From NCBI RefSeq assembly GCF_000285835.1, contig NZ_HE978610.1:1-64000 (forward strand): a DNA stretch of 64,000 bases, given 5' to 3'. Origin of the DNA: Brevibacterium senegalense. Lineage in GTDB: Bacteria; Actinomycetota; Actinomycetes; Actinomycetales; Brevibacteriaceae. Position 1 is the first letter of the stretch. Each line of letters begins with the position of its first letter. The notes beneath the pieces are model-generated. The model was given only the letters and a program-made list of their open reading frames with translations, was not told where the DNA came from and searched no databases. Positions 50,061-59,242 of this stretch are shown in pieces. Position numbers and translations under genes: made by a program.

Positions 50061-50206
50061 GCGACGGCTCGGGTGAGGGGGGCTCCGGCGACGACGACTC
50101 CCTGCCGCGCACCGGCGCGGGCACCGCGGGCGCACTGACCGTCGGTCTCATCCTCACCGGTGTCGGATTCGTGCTCCTGCTGCGGACCCGGCGCCCCCGC
50201 GCCTGA
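50042..50206 (+). pseudogene. C-terminal fragment of an LPXTG cell-wall-anchored protein
   Basis: The plus strand encodes a Gly/Asp/Ser-rich linker, then an LPRTG sortase signal (50102-50116), a hydrophobic segment of about 20 residues and a RTRRPRA positive tail ending at TGA 50204-50206. This is the complete C-terminal sorting signal of a surface protein. Upstream the frame runs antisense through the LuxR remnant, and there is no signal peptide or body. It is a relic of a surface-protein gene cut by the same event that truncated the regulator. Confidence 0.75.
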
Positions 50207-50238
50207 GCCGCGCGGTCGGGGGTCCGGCCACCGTTCAC

Positions 50239-50244
50239 TACGAT
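50239..50244 (+). promoter_or_regulatory. -10 box of leaderless promoter for the FGGY kinase
   Basis: TACGAT followed by six bases (gaaccg) and the GTG at 50251. Confidence 0.45.
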
Positions 50245-50250
50245 GAACCG

Positions 50251-51735
50251 GTGACCACGGACCCCCGATCTTCGCAGCCCGCATCCGGCCCCGTCCTCGC
50301 GATCGATGTGGGGACGAGCTCTGTGAAGGCCGCGCTCCTCGACCAGACCGGTGCCGTCCTGGAGGACGCGCAGGCATCCCTGTCGACGACCCGGGGGCCG
50401 GACGGCCGGATGCACCAGCACCTCGAGGACTGGCAGGACGCCGTCAGCGCGGTGATCGCCGACTGCCTGCGCGGGAATGGGTCGCTGAGCCCCGCTCCGA
50501 GTCCTCTCGCCGCGGTCAGTGTGACCGGGCAGATGCAGGACCTCGTCCTCCTGGACGAGCACGGCCGGCCCACCCATCCGGTGGTCCTCTACTCCGACAC
50601 GCACGCGCGGTCGGAGCTCGCCGACCTCTCCCGTACCAACCCCACCTGGGCGCCGAGCATCGCCGTCACCCCGCCGCCGGGACCGGACGCGCTCCCGCCC
50701 AAGCTCCTCCACGTCGCCCGCACGGCGCCCACCGCATACGCCGCGTCGAGGACCGTTCTGTTCTCAGCCGCCGGCTGGGTCGCGCATGCGCTGACCGGCG
50801 ACGCCGTGTGCGATCGGCTCACTGCCAGCACGACCGGCCTCTACGACCCGCGGACGGACGACTGGATCCCGCTGCAGTCGCCGGACGGCACTGCTCCGGA
50901 GACCGGCCCCCGGAGTGGCCCGGACCCGCTCGTCCCCGCCCATCTGCGCCTGCCGCGCCTCGTGGACCCGGGCATCGTGGGGCCGGTGGGCGCGCAGGCC
51001 GCCCGCGCATTCGGCGTCCCCGCGGGGACGCCCGTCGTGCTGGCGCTGGGCGACGCGGGCTCCGCGACGGACGGGACGGTGGGCAGCGAGCCCGGAGACG
51101 TCTACCTGCACCTGGGGACGACGGGTTGGGTCGCGCACGTCGACCCGACACCGGCCGCCCAGCTCCCTCTGCCGGACGAGACCGGTGAGACCGTCGACCG
51201 CCACCGCCTCGCGCACCCCGCCGGTCACCTGGCGATCGCCCGGTTGCCCGAGGCCGGCGAGGCCCTCGCACGCGCCCGCCGCGACCTGCTGGACCTGACG
51301 GACCCGCACTCCCCGGGCGCGCACGCCATCGCCGAGGCCGCCCTCGCCCAACCGCCCACCAGCACCTCCGCACGTGCGGCCACTCCGGACGGCGCCGCCG
51401 CGACCCGGGCCGCCGCCGCGTACGGGGAGGTCGTCGAGGCACTGGCCGCGGATGTCGCCGCGCTGCTGGAGCGCCTGGGTGCTGAGCCGGACAGACTGCC
51501 GGCGACGGGTGGCGTGGTGCGGTCGCCCATGGTCCGCCAGTTCATCGAGCAGGCGGTGGGCGTGCCGGTCGACGTCATGGGGGTCGGCGGTCTGGGCGGG
51601 GCGCGCTCCGCCGCGGGATCCGGAGGGGAGCTGACCCTCACGGCCTCCGACGCGGGGCTCCTGTCCTGCGCCCGCGTCGCCTTCGACGCCCTGGGCGTGG
51701 AGCACACGGTCACACCATTGGCCCAGCGGTCCTGA
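50251..51735 (+). CDS. FGGY-family carbohydrate kinase (xylulokinase-like)
   Basis: The 494-residue kinase has the N-terminal phosphate-binding AIDVGTSSVKAAL, a VSVTGQMQDLVLLD substrate-site motif, LALGDAGSATDGT and a C-terminal ATGG-type adenosine motif (LPATGGVVRSP). It phosphorylates a sugar or polyol with ATP; xylulose/gluconate-type substrates fit but cannot be distinguished. The GTG start has no ribosome site and a TACGAT box six bases upstream. No sugar transporter is adjacent. Confidence 0.88.
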   Translation: MTTDPRSSQPASGPVLAIDVGTSSVKAALLDQTGAVLEDAQASLSTTRGPDGRMHQHLEDWQDAVSAVIADCLRGNGSLSPAPSPLAAVSVTGQMQDLVLLDEHGRPTHPVVLYSDTHARSELADLSRTNPTWAPSIAVTPPPGPDALPPKLLHVARTAPTAYAASRTVLFSAAGWVAHALTGDAVCDRLTASTTGLYDPRTDDWIPLQSPDGTAPETGPRSGPDPLVPAHLRLPRLVDPGIVGPVGAQAARAFGVPAGTPVVLALGDAGSATDGTVGSEPGDVYLHLGTTGWVAHVDPTPAAQLPLPDETGETVDRHRLAHPAGHLAIARLPEAGEALARARRDLLDLTDPHSPGAHAIAEAALAQPPTSTSARAATPDGAAATRAAAAYGEVVEALAADVAALLERLGAEPDRLPATGGVVRSPMVRQFIEQAVGVPVDVMGVGGLGGARSAAGSGGELTLTASDAGLLSCARVAFDALGVEHTVTPLAQRS

Positions 51736-51770
51736 CCCAGCTGGACCGACGCACCCCGCCCGGACACGCT

Positions 51771-51836
51771 GAAGGCCCGGACGGCGGGGACGCAGCCTCC
51801 CGTGATGGGGGATGCGGACCCGACGCCCGGGCCTTC
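51771..51836. terminator. Branched terminator structure between convergent FGGY kinase and etfA
   Basis: GAAGGCCCGG (51771-51780) pairs with CCGGGCCTTC (51827-51836) and encloses 46 GC-rich bases that can fold further. It lies 35 bases after the kinase stop. Confidence 0.6.
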
Positions 51837-51854
51837 GAGACCTCCACAGTGTAA

Positions 51855-51890
51855 GGACGTCCGCCCACCGGTTTCAACCGGGCGGACGGA
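51855..51890. terminator. Second hairpin in the kinase-etfA intergenic region
   Basis: CGTCCGCCC (51858-51866) pairs with GGGCGGACG (51880-51888), with an inner CCGG/CCGG stem around TTTCAA. Together with the hairpin at 51771 it separates the two convergent units. Confidence 0.55.
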
Positions 51891-51958
51891 CGTCCTCTGT
51901 GCTGCTCAGCAGGTGGTGCGCCTCAGCGGGTGCGGCTCACCGCCCCGCCGGCCTCACC

Positions 51959-52909
51959 TCACTTGCGTGCGTTGACCGCGTCGGTGGCCTGGGGGAGGAC
52001 CTGGAACAGGTCGCCCACGACGCCGAAGTCGGCGAGCTCGAAGATCGGAGCCTCGTCGTCCTTGTTGACGGCGACGATGTTCTTCGAGGTCTGCATGCCG
52101 GCGCGGTGCTGGATCGCGCCGGAGATGCCCGCCGCGACGTACAGCTGCGGCGACACGGCCTTGCCGGTCTGACCCACCTGGTGGGAGTGCGGGTACCAGC
52201 CGGCGTCGACCGCCGCGCGCGAGGCGCCCACGGCCGCACCCAGTGCGTCCGCCAGGGCCTCGACGGGAGCGAAGTCGCCGCCGGTGCCGCGTCCGCCGGA
52301 CACGACGATCGGGGCCTCGGTGAGGCTGGGACGACCGGAAGCCGGCTTCTCCTCGACCTTGACGATGCGGGCGGTCTTGGAGGCGTCCGACGGAGCGAAC
52401 GACACGGCCTCGACGGCACCGGCGGCCGCGGCGGCCTCGGGAGAGGTCGAGTTGGGCTTGACCGCGATGAACGGCGTGCCCTGCGTGACCTTGCCGTTGA
52501 TCGTGTAGGACGCGGCGAACGCCTGCTGGGTGGCGGTGCCGTCAGCGGCGACGTCCACGGCGTCCGTGATGATGCCGGAGCCGGTCTTGATGGCGGCGCG
52601 TGCGGCGACCTCGCGGTCGGCGGCACCGGAGGTCACGAGGACCGCGGCCGGCTGGCGCTCCTGCACCAGAGCCGCGAGCAGCTCTGCCGTGGGGGCGACC
52701 AGGAATTCGCCGAACGCGGCGTCGGAGGCCACGAGGACCTTCTCCGCACCGTGCTCGCCCAGCGAGCCGGCAGCGGCCTCACCGGCGGCTGCGTCGCCCA
52801 CGAACACGGCGACGGGCGTGCCGATGCGGCGGGCGAACGTGAGCAGTTCGAGCGTGGACTTCCGGACAGTGCCGTCCGCGTGGTCGACGAGAACGAGAAC
52901 TTCAGACAT
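51959..52909 (-). CDS. etfA: Electron transfer flavoprotein alpha subunit
   Basis: The 316-residue protein has the FixB/EtfA architecture: an N-terminal nucleotide-like domain and a C-terminal FAD domain with the signature segments [47 protein letters not shown] and a KNIVAVNKD motif. It accepts electrons from acyl-CoA dehydrogenases and passes them to ETF-quinone oxidoreductase. It follows etfB by 48 bases in the same operon. Confidence 0.97.
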   Translation of the reverse strand: MSEVLVLVDHADGTVRKSTLELLTFARRIGTPVAVFVGDAAAGEAAAGSLGEHGAEKVLVASDAAFGEFLVAPTAELLAALVQERQPAAVLVTSGAADREVAARAAIKTGSGIITDAVDVAADGTATQQAFAASYTINGKVTQGTPFIAVKPNSTSPEAAAAAGAVEAVSFAPSDASKTARIVKVEEKPASGRPSLTEAPIVVSGGRGTGGDFAPVEALADALGAAVGASRAAVDAGWYPHSHQVGQTGKAVSPQLYVAAGISGAIQHRAGMQTSKNIVAVNKDDEAPIFELADFGVVGDLFQVLPQATDAVNARK

Positions 52910-52957
52910 AGTGCGCTTCTCTTCCTTCGCGTATGTGGTCGATGTGGGGCGGACGGA

Positions 52958-53746
52958 TCAGACGAGCTTCTTGGACGCGAGCCAGTCGACGAGCTTCTGC
53001 CCGCCGTCGCCCTCGTCCGTGACGATCTCGCCGGCGGTGCGGCCGGGGGCCTGCTCCAGCTGCGTGATCTGCGTCCACGCGCCGGCACCGCCCGCGGAGG
53101 CGTCGAGGCCCAGGTCGCTCAGTCCGTACTGTGCGACCGGCTTCTTCTTCGCCTTCATGATGCCCTTGAAGGAGGGGTAGCGGGGCTCGTTGATCTGGTC
53201 CGTGACGGACACGAGCGCCGGCAGCGTCACCTCGACGTACTCCGAGGCCGTGTCGCCGTCGCGGCGGATGGTCGCCGTCGAATCCGTGACCTCCAGGCTG
53301 GAGCCCTGCGTCGCGGCGGGGCGGCCCAGCAGCTCTGCGACCATGACGGGGACGACGGACATCTGGCCGTCCGTCGAGGACAGGCCGGTGATGATGAGGT
53401 CGACCGGGCCCTCGTCCTGCTCCACCTTCTGCACGGCGGCGGCGAGGATCTTGGCGGTGCCCGCGGCGTCGGCGCCGGAGATGGCGTCGTCATTCACGTG
53501 CACGCCCTTGTCCGCGCCCATCTGCAGGGCCTTCCGGACGGCGTCCTTCGCGTCGGCGGGGCCGACGGTCAGCGCGATGGTCTCGGAGCCCTTGTCCTTG
53601 TCGGTGAGGGCCAGGGCCTCCTCGATCGCGTACTCATCGAGCTCCGACAGGAGTCCGTCGGTCTCGCGGTCGACGGTGTTGTCGGCCTCGAAGGAGCGGT
53701 CGCCTGCGGCGTCCGGCACGTACTTGACAAAAGTGACAATCCGCAT
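52958..53746 (-). CDS. etfB: Electron transfer flavoprotein beta subunit
   Basis: The 262-residue protein is EtfB/FixA: MRIVTFVKYVPD start, an adenine-nucleotide site with TGLSSTDGQMSVVPVMVAELLG, and a LPALVSVTDQINEPRYPSFKGIMKAKKKP segment (given here only as a family region) typical of the subunit. The start at 53746 is chosen by homology; AAGGA lies 12 bases upstream. An in-frame ATG at 53758 is also possible. With EtfA it forms the FAD/AMP heterodimer that serves the four acyl-CoA dehydrogenases of the window. Confidence 0.95.
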   Translation of the reverse strand: MRIVTFVKYVPDAAGDRSFEADNTVDRETDGLLSELDEYAIEEALALTDKDKGSETIALTVGPADAKDAVRKALQMGADKGVHVNDDAISGADAAGTAKILAAAVQKVEQDEGPVDLIITGLSSTDGQMSVVPVMVAELLGRPAATQGSSLEVTDSTATIRRDGDTASEYVEVTLPALVSVTDQINEPRYPSFKGIMKAKKKPVAQYGLSDLGLDASAGGAGAWTQITQLEQAPGRTAGEIVTDEGDGGQKLVDWLASKKLV

Positions 53747-53833
53747 GGGAGTGATCATTCCTTCCTTGGGAACCGCATTCCCCTCTTGCGGCACTGTGGC
53801 GCACCGCACGTTCGGGTCGGTTCCCATACGTTA

Positions 53834-55069
53834 TCAACTGTTCAGGACACCGGAGTCTGAGAGTCTTCCCAGTTCCGTCTGAGTGAGTCCCAGCTTCTGG
53901 CTCAGCACCTCGTGCGTGGCCTCGCCCAGGACGGTGGGCCGCTCGCCGGTCAGGTACTCGCCGTCGAACCGGATGGGGTTGGCGCCCACGAGCATCTGCC
54001 CCAGCCTGTCGCTGTCGAGGCCCCGGAGCACGCCGGTCGCCGTCCCCGCCGCCGAGGCCGCAGCGGCTTCCGTCGCCACCTCGCCGATGCTGCGGTACGG
54101 GGCCCAGAGGACCGCGGTCCCGCTCAGTGCCTGCGTCACCTCGTCGAGGGTGCGGGCGGCGAACCACGGCTTCAGGAGCGCCTCGAGGGTCTCCCGCTGC
54201 GCGTACCGGTTCTCCTCGAGCGACAGGTCCACGCCCAGCGCGGTCTGCAGAGCGTCGACGACCGCGGTCATGCCGGTCGCCTCGACGAGCGCTTTCCACT
54301 GCCGGGTCGTGATCGCGGTGATCATGACCGCACTGCCGTCAGCGGTGGCGAAGTCCGTGCCGAAGGTCCCGAAGATGTGGTTGCCGTGCTTGCCGCGCTC
54401 CCCGGCCGGCTGGAGCGCCTCCGTGTACCAGCCCAGGTTGGCGACCGTGGCCAGCGCGATGTCCTCGAGCGCGATCTCCGAGTACGTGCCCTCGCCCGTG
54501 GTCGAGCGCTGCAGCAGGCCCGCCAGGACGGAGCTCACGACGGCCTGGCCGCACAGCAGGTCCCAGGCGGGCAGTGCGTGGTTGGCCGGCCGCGGGGACT
54601 CCGCCGGTCCGGTGATGCCGGGGATGCCGGTCTCCGCGTTGACGGTGTAGTCGACGCCGGGACCGCCGGTCGCCGTGCCCTGCACCTTCACGTGGATGAG
54701 GTCCGCGCGGCGGGCGCGCAGCGCCTCGTCCGTCAGGAAGGACCTGCCCACGTTGTTCGTCACGAAGATGCCGGTCTTCGCCGGGTCCTCGCCCGTGGCC
54801 GTGATGAGGGCCTGGGCGAGCTCCTGCCCCTCCTCGCTGCGGAGGTCGATCGCGACGGAGCGCTTGCCCCGGTTGAGGGTGCCCCAGTAGATGGAGCGCC
54901 CCTCCGGGGTGATGGGCCACCGGTCGATGTCCGGTCCGCCCTTCAGCGGGTCGATCTTGATGACCTCCGCGCCCAGCTGGCTGAGCGCCAGGCAGGCCGA
55001 CGGCGCCGCGACGAACGAGTCGTTCTCCACGACGGTGAAGCCGGTGAGCGGTCGGCTGGTCGCCGTCAT
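53834..55069 (-). CDS. CaiB/BaiF family III CoA-transferase
   Basis: The 411-residue protein has the family's N-terminal LTGFTVVENDSFVAAPSACL and AEVIKIDPLKGGPD segments and the PAWDLL motif whose aspartate forms the acyl-enzyme intermediate. It transfers CoA between carboxylic acids. It starts two bases after the thiolase stop, so it is the third gene of a LysR-thiolase-CaiB unit. The protein N-terminus is less canonical than in the paralogue at 59.2 kb, suggesting a different acid substrate. Confidence 0.9.
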   Translation of the reverse strand: MTATSRPLTGFTVVENDSFVAAPSACLALSQLGAEVIKIDPLKGGPDIDRWPITPEGRSIYWGTLNRGKRSVAIDLRSEEGQELAQALITATGEDPAKTGIFVTNNVGRSFLTDEALRARRADLIHVKVQGTATGGPGVDYTVNAETGIPGITGPAESPRPANHALPAWDLLCGQAVVSSVLAGLLQRSTTGEGTYSEIALEDIALATVANLGWYTEALQPAGERGKHGNHIFGTFGTDFATADGSAVMITAITTRQWKALVEATGMTAVVDALQTALGVDLSLEENRYAQRETLEALLKPWFAARTLDEVTQALSGTAVLWAPYRSIGEVATEAAAASAAGTATGVLRGLDSDRLGQMLVGANPIRFDGEYLTGERPTVLGEATHEVLSQKLGLTQTELGRLSDSGVLNS

Positions 55070-55071
55070 GC

Positions 55072-56313
55072 TCAGGCCTCCACGCGCTCGACGATCGCGG
55101 CCAGGCCCTGGCCGCCGCCGATGCACATGGTCTCGAGGCCGTAGCGTGCGCCGCGGCGGTCCATCTCGCGGGCCAGCGTCGTGAGGATGCGGACACCGGT
55201 CGCGCCCACGGGGTGGCCCAGCGAGATGCCGGAGCCGTTCACGTTCGTGCGCTCGAAGTCGGACTCGCCGAAGCCCCACTCGCGGGTGCAGGCCAGCGCC
55301 TGCGCGGCGAACGCCTCATTCAGCTCGATGAGGTCGATGTCCTTCAGCTCCAGGCCGGCACGCTGCAGGGCGGCGGCGGTCGCGGGCACCGGGCCGATGC
55401 CCATGGTGCGCGGCGGGACGCCCGCCAGGCCCCAGCTGACGATGCGGACGAGCGGCTTGAGACCCAGTTCCTCCGCCTTCGCCCGCGTCGTCACGATCGT
55501 GGCAGCGGCGCCGTCGTTCTGACCGGAGGCGTTGCCCGCGGTGACGGTCGAGGCCTCATCGATCTTCGCGCGCATCGCCTTGAGCTTGCCCAGCGACTCC
55601 ATCGAGGCGCCGGGACGGATGTGCTCGTCGAGCGTGATCCGCTGCTCCGGCTGCTTGCGGGTCGCGGGGATGACGATCGGGACGATCTCCTCCGCGAACG
55701 CGCCGCTGTCCGTCGCAGCCGCCGCACGGCGGTGCGACTCGACGGCCAGGCGGTCCTGCTCCTCGCGGGCGATCGAGTACTCCTCGCGCAGGTTCTCCGC
55801 CGTCTCGATCATGCCGCCGGGCACGGGGTAGTGCGTGCCGCCCGCGGTGAGGCGGCCGCGGACCAGGCCGTCCTTGAGCTCGACGTTGCCGCCGCGGATG
55901 CCCCAGCGGATGTCCTCGTTGAAGAAGGGTGCGCGCGACATCGACTCCGCACCGCCGGCGATGACGACCTGGGCGCCGCCGGTGGCGATCGCGCCCATCG
56001 CGTCGACGACGGCCTGCAGGCCGGAGCCGCAGCGGCGATCGACCTGGCGCCCCGGCACCGTGACCGGCATGCCGGAGTTCAGCGCGACGACGCGGCCGAT
56101 CGCGGGAGCCTCCATGTGCGGGTAGCACTGACCGAAGATCACGTCGTCGACGACCTCGGGATCGATGCCGGTGCGCTCCAGGAGGGCGGTGACGACCTGG
56201 CGGCCCAGCTCCTCCGGTGCGATGTCCTTGAACTGGCCGCCGAAGGCGCCCACGGGGGAGCGCAGCGGCTCGCAGATGACGATGTCGTTGGCGGAAGCGG
56301 GTGTCTGGGTCAC
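55072..56313 (-). CDS. Thiolase (acetyl-CoA acyltransferase)
   Basis: The 413-residue degradative-type thiolase has the nucleophile C95 in DRRCGSGLQA, the NEAFAAQ motif, H367 in GHPVGATG and C397 in CIGGGQG. It cleaves 3-oxoacyl-CoA with CoA to acetyl-CoA and a shortened acyl-CoA. The GTG start (56313) overlaps the LysR stop by four bases (GTGA), with AAGGAG upstream. Its position beside CoA-transferase genes suggests the last steps of an aromatic, dicarboxylate or branched-acid pathway (inference). Confidence 0.94.
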   Translation of the reverse strand: MTQTPASANDIVICEPLRSPVGAFGGQFKDIAPEELGRQVVTALLERTGIDPEVVDDVIFGQCYPHMEAPAIGRVVALNSGMPVTVPGRQVDRRCGSGLQAVVDAMGAIATGGAQVVIAGGAESMSRAPFFNEDIRWGIRGGNVELKDGLVRGRLTAGGTHYPVPGGMIETAENLREEYSIAREEQDRLAVESHRRAAAATDSGAFAEEIVPIVIPATRKQPEQRITLDEHIRPGASMESLGKLKAMRAKIDEASTVTAGNASGQNDGAAATIVTTRAKAEELGLKPLVRIVSWGLAGVPPRTMGIGPVPATAAALQRAGLELKDIDLIELNEAFAAQALACTREWGFGESDFERTNVNGSGISLGHPVGATGVRILTTLAREMDRRGARYGLETMCIGGGQGLAAIVERVEA

Positions 56314-57293
56314 AGTGTCTCCTTGTGGGTGGGGATGGTGGAGGTGAGGACAGGGTCGGTGGCCGCGGCGCGGTGCGCGGCGACGGTGTGCACGGGCGGG
56401 CTGGGTGTGGGGACGGCCTCGGCGGCGGCGGCCAGGACCTCGCGCAGTGCTGGCGCGGCCTCCCCGGCGCGGTGGGCCAGGTAGACGACGATCGGGTCGT
56501 GCTCGATCGCCAGCGGGACCGCGACGAGGTGCGGGTCGTGGATGTGGGCCATGACGGAGTCGTACGTGATCGTGATGCCCATCTCCGCCGCGACGAGCGC
56601 GCTCACCAGCTGCGTGTCCGGGGCCTCCTGGACGACGCGGGGCGCGAAGCCCGCCTCGTAGCACCACTGGAGGGTGAGGTCGCGCATCGTGGAACCCGGG
56701 TCCGCGGGGAGGAGGATGAACGGCTCGTCGCGCAGCTCGTCGATCGTGACCGACGACCGGCCGGCCAGACGGTGCTCGGCGTGCACGGCGACCATGGGCC
56801 GCTCGTAGAGCGCGGGACGGCCGGAGATCCCCGGCGGCTGCGTCTGCCAGCGCACCAGCGCCAGGTCCAGCGTGCCGTCGCGCAGGCGGGCGATGCCCTC
56901 CTCCGTGTACACGTTGCTCTCCAGCTCGACCGTGATGCCGGGCTTGCGGCGGTGCGACTCCGCGACCAGCCGCGAGGCGACCCGGTGCGAGGACAGGGTG
57001 CCCAGGCCCAGGCGCACGCGGCCCACGTCCCCGGCCGAGGCCATGGTGACGGACCGCTGTGCGGTCTCCGCCGCTTCGAGCAGCTCGCGGGCCGGGCCCA
57101 GGAGGGCCTCGCCGGCGGGGGCGAGGGAGACGTGGCGGGTGGTGCGGTGGAAGAGATCCGCACCCAGTTCCTGCTCGAACTGGCGGATCGCACGGCTGAG
57201 CGGCGGCTGGGCGATGCCCAGGCGTTCCGCCGCACGACCGAAGTGCAGTTCTTCTGCGACCGCGAGGAAAGCGCGCACCTGCTGGAGCTCCAT
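56310..57293 (-). CDS. LysR-family regulator
   Basis: The 327-residue LTTR has an N-terminal HTH (MELQQVRAFLAVAEELHFG then AAERLGIAQPPLSRAIRQFE) and a periplasmic-binding-like effector domain. It is divergent from the CoA-transferase genes at 57.4 kb and translationally coupled to the thiolase on its own strand, so it probably controls both sides. The start at 57293 is chosen because the conserved HTH begins there; the 36-residue upstream extension is unlike LTTRs. Confidence 0.92.
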   Translation of the reverse strand: MELQQVRAFLAVAEELHFGRAAERLGIAQPPLSRAIRQFEQELGADLFHRTTRHVSLAPAGEALLGPARELLEAAETAQRSVTMASAGDVGRVRLGLGTLSSHRVASRLVAESHRRKPGITVELESNVYTEEGIARLRDGTLDLALVRWQTQPPGISGRPALYERPMVAVHAEHRLAGRSSVTIDELRDEPFILLPADPGSTMRDLTLQWCYEAGFAPRVVQEAPDTQLVSALVAAEMGITITYDSVMAHIHDPHLVAVPLAIEHDPIVVYLAHRAGEAAPALREVLAAAAEAVPTPSPPVHTVAAHRAAATDPVLTSTIPTHKETL

Positions 57294-57317
57294 GGGCACG
57301 AGTATGGCAGATTGATG

Positions 57318-57360
57318 TTCAGTTGGTAAGTATGTCCGCTGGATTCCTCGTTGAAACTGA
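57318..57360. promoter_or_regulatory. Candidate LysR binding region between regulator and CoA-transferase genes
   Basis: TCAGTT at 57319-57324 and its complement AACTGA at 57355-57360 are separated by 30 bases, in an AT-richer divergent region of 110 bases. LTTRs often bind two sites in such a spacer. The individual half-sites are short, so this is tentative. Confidence 0.35.
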
Positions 57361-57403
57361 CTTAATCTGGCTGGGTCACTGCTGCACAGCGAGAGGGCCA
57401 CAC

Positions 57404-58408
57404 ATGGCGAAGGACAGAGTCGTTCCGCTGCCGGAAGCGATCCGGGAACTGGTCCACGACGGCGATTCGATCGCGCTCGAGGGGTTCAGCCATCTCATCC
57501 CGTTCGCGGCCGGCCACGAGATCATCCGGCAGGGGCGCCGCGGGCTCACGTTCTGCCGCATGACCCCGGACCTGCTGTCGGACATGATGATCGCCGCCGG
57601 CTGCGTCGACCGGCTGGTCTGCTCGTTCTTCGCCTCCGGCTCCGCGGGCGCCCTCCACGAGATCCGCCGCCGGATCGAGAAGCACGATCCGGCCCCGCTG
57701 GAGGTCGAGGAGTACAGCCACCACGCGATGGTGCTGCGCTACCACGCGGGCGCCTCCCGCCTGCCGTTCATCCCGATCCGGTCGTACGCGGGATCGGACC
57801 TGCCCTCCGTCAACCCGGACATCCGGCTGGTCGACGATCCGTACGGCGACGGCACCGTCTACGTCGTCCCGCCGCTCAACCCGGACGTGACGATCGTCCA
57901 CGCGCAGCGGGCCGACCGCCGCGGCAACGTCCAGATCTGGGGCATCACCGGCGTCCAGCAGGAGGCCGTCTACGCGGCGGACCGCGTCATCGTGACGGTC
58001 GAGGAGATCGTCGACGACGAGGTCGTGCGCTCCGACCCCAACCGCACCCTCATCCCCGCGCACGCGGTCGACGCGGTCTGCGTCGTCCCCCGCGGGGCCC
58101 ACCCCTCGTACGTCCAGGGCTCCTACGACCGCGACAACGCGTTCTACCGGATGTGGCCGCAGATGGCGAAGGACAGCGCGCGGCTGCAGGAGTGGCTCGA
58201 CACGCACGTGCGCGGCACGAAGGACCACAGCGAGTACCTCACGGCGATCGGGGAGGAGCAGCTGGCGCCCCTGACCGTCGCACCCCGCCTCTCCCGGCCC
58301 GTGGACTACGGGCGGCGGGTCCCGGCGGCAGCAGGGGGTGCCTCTGCGGGCGGCGGGCCGGCGGCCTCGGGAACGGCGGAGACGGCGACGGACGGAGGAG
58401 ACCGATGA
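57404..58408 (+). CDS. Family I CoA-transferase, alpha subunit (GctA-like)
   Basis: The 334-residue protein has the alpha-subunit fold with an early IALEGFSHLIPFAAGHE glycine/oxyanion region, a TFCRMTPD segment and a long central PPLNPDVTIVHAQRAD motif typical of glutaconate/3-oxoacid CoA-transferase A subunits. The last about 30 residues are a disordered Ala/Gly/Thr tail. GAGAGG precedes the ATG. The stop overlaps the beta-subunit ATG by four bases. The acid substrate is not readable. Confidence 0.9.
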   Translation: MAKDRVVPLPEAIRELVHDGDSIALEGFSHLIPFAAGHEIIRQGRRGLTFCRMTPDLLSDMMIAAGCVDRLVCSFFASGSAGALHEIRRRIEKHDPAPLEVEEYSHHAMVLRYHAGASRLPFIPIRSYAGSDLPSVNPDIRLVDDPYGDGTVYVVPPLNPDVTIVHAQRADRRGNVQIWGITGVQQEAVYAADRVIVTVEEIVDDEVVRSDPNRTLIPAHAVDAVCVVPRGAHPSYVQGSYDRDNAFYRMWPQMAKDSARLQEWLDTHVRGTKDHSEYLTAIGEEQLAPLTVAPRLSRPVDYGRRVPAAAGGASAGGGPAASGTAETATDGGDR

Positions 58409-59217
58409 CCACGGCACAGACGGAGAACGAGGTCACCGCGGAGGAGACGGCTGCGGACTACTCGCAGACGGAGCTCATCGTGTGCGCGGCGGCGAAGATG
58501 CTGGCCGGCAAGACGACCGTGTTCGCGGGCATCGGCCTGCCCACGCTGGCCGTCGACCTGGCGCACCGCACGATCAACCGCGACATCGAGCTCATCTACG
58601 AGTCCGGGGTGACCGGCGCGCATCCGGAGGAGATGGCGGAGGGCATCGCGGACTTCGTGCTGGTGTCCGGCGCGGAGTCCGTCGTGTCGATGCAGGCGCT
58701 GTTCGGCTACGTGCTGCAGGGCGGCAACGTGGACGTGGGCTTCCTGGGGGCGGCGCAGATCGACCGGCACGGATCGCTCAACACGAGTGTCATCGGCGAC
58801 TGGGAGAAGCCCACGGTGCGGCTGCCCGGGTCCGGCGGCGCCTCGGACATCATGTCGAACGCCGGTGAGGTCTTCGTCATCATCCGCCGTCACGACCACG
58901 CGTCGTTCCCCGCACAGCTGGATTTCGTGACCTCGCCGTCGCCGGTCGCGGCCCGGGAATCCGGGCAGGGCATCCAGCCGCAGGGTCACGGCGTCAGCGT
59001 CGTCATCACGCCGCTGGGTATCCTGCAGCGCGAGGACAGGTTCGGTGAGCTGGTGCTCACGCACACGCACCCCGGCGTCACCGTCGACCAGGTGCGCGAG
59101 GCGACCGGGTGGGACCTGGCGGTCGCCAACGACGTGGCCTCGACGGCGGAGCCCACGACGGAGGAGGTCCGCCTCCTGCGCGACGAGATCGACACCGTCC
59201 GCCTGTACCTGCGATGA
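58405..59217 (+). CDS. Family I CoA-transferase, beta subunit (GctB-like)
   Basis: The 270-residue protein carries the catalytic glutamate E66 in an IYESGVTG motif that forms the glutamyl-CoA thioester, plus FAGIGLP and LGAAQIDRHGSLNTS motifs of the beta subunit. AGGAG overlaps the end of the alpha gene. With the alpha subunit it activates a carboxylic acid by transferring CoA from an acyl-CoA donor. A CaiB-type transferase follows by 25 bases in the same operon. Confidence 0.92.
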   Translation: MTTAQTENEVTAEETAADYSQTELIVCAAAKMLAGKTTVFAGIGLPTLAVDLAHRTINRDIELIYESGVTGAHPEEMAEGIADFVLVSGAESVVSMQALFGYVLQGGNVDVGFLGAAQIDRHGSLNTSVIGDWEKPTVRLPGSGGASDIMSNAGEVFVIIRRHDHASFPAQLDFVTSPSPVAARESGQGIQPQGHGVSVVITPLGILQREDRFGELVLTHTHPGVTVDQVREATGWDLAVANDVASTAEPTTEEVRLLRDEIDTVRLYLR

Positions 59218-59242
59218 ACACACGACTGAGGAGCATCCACCC

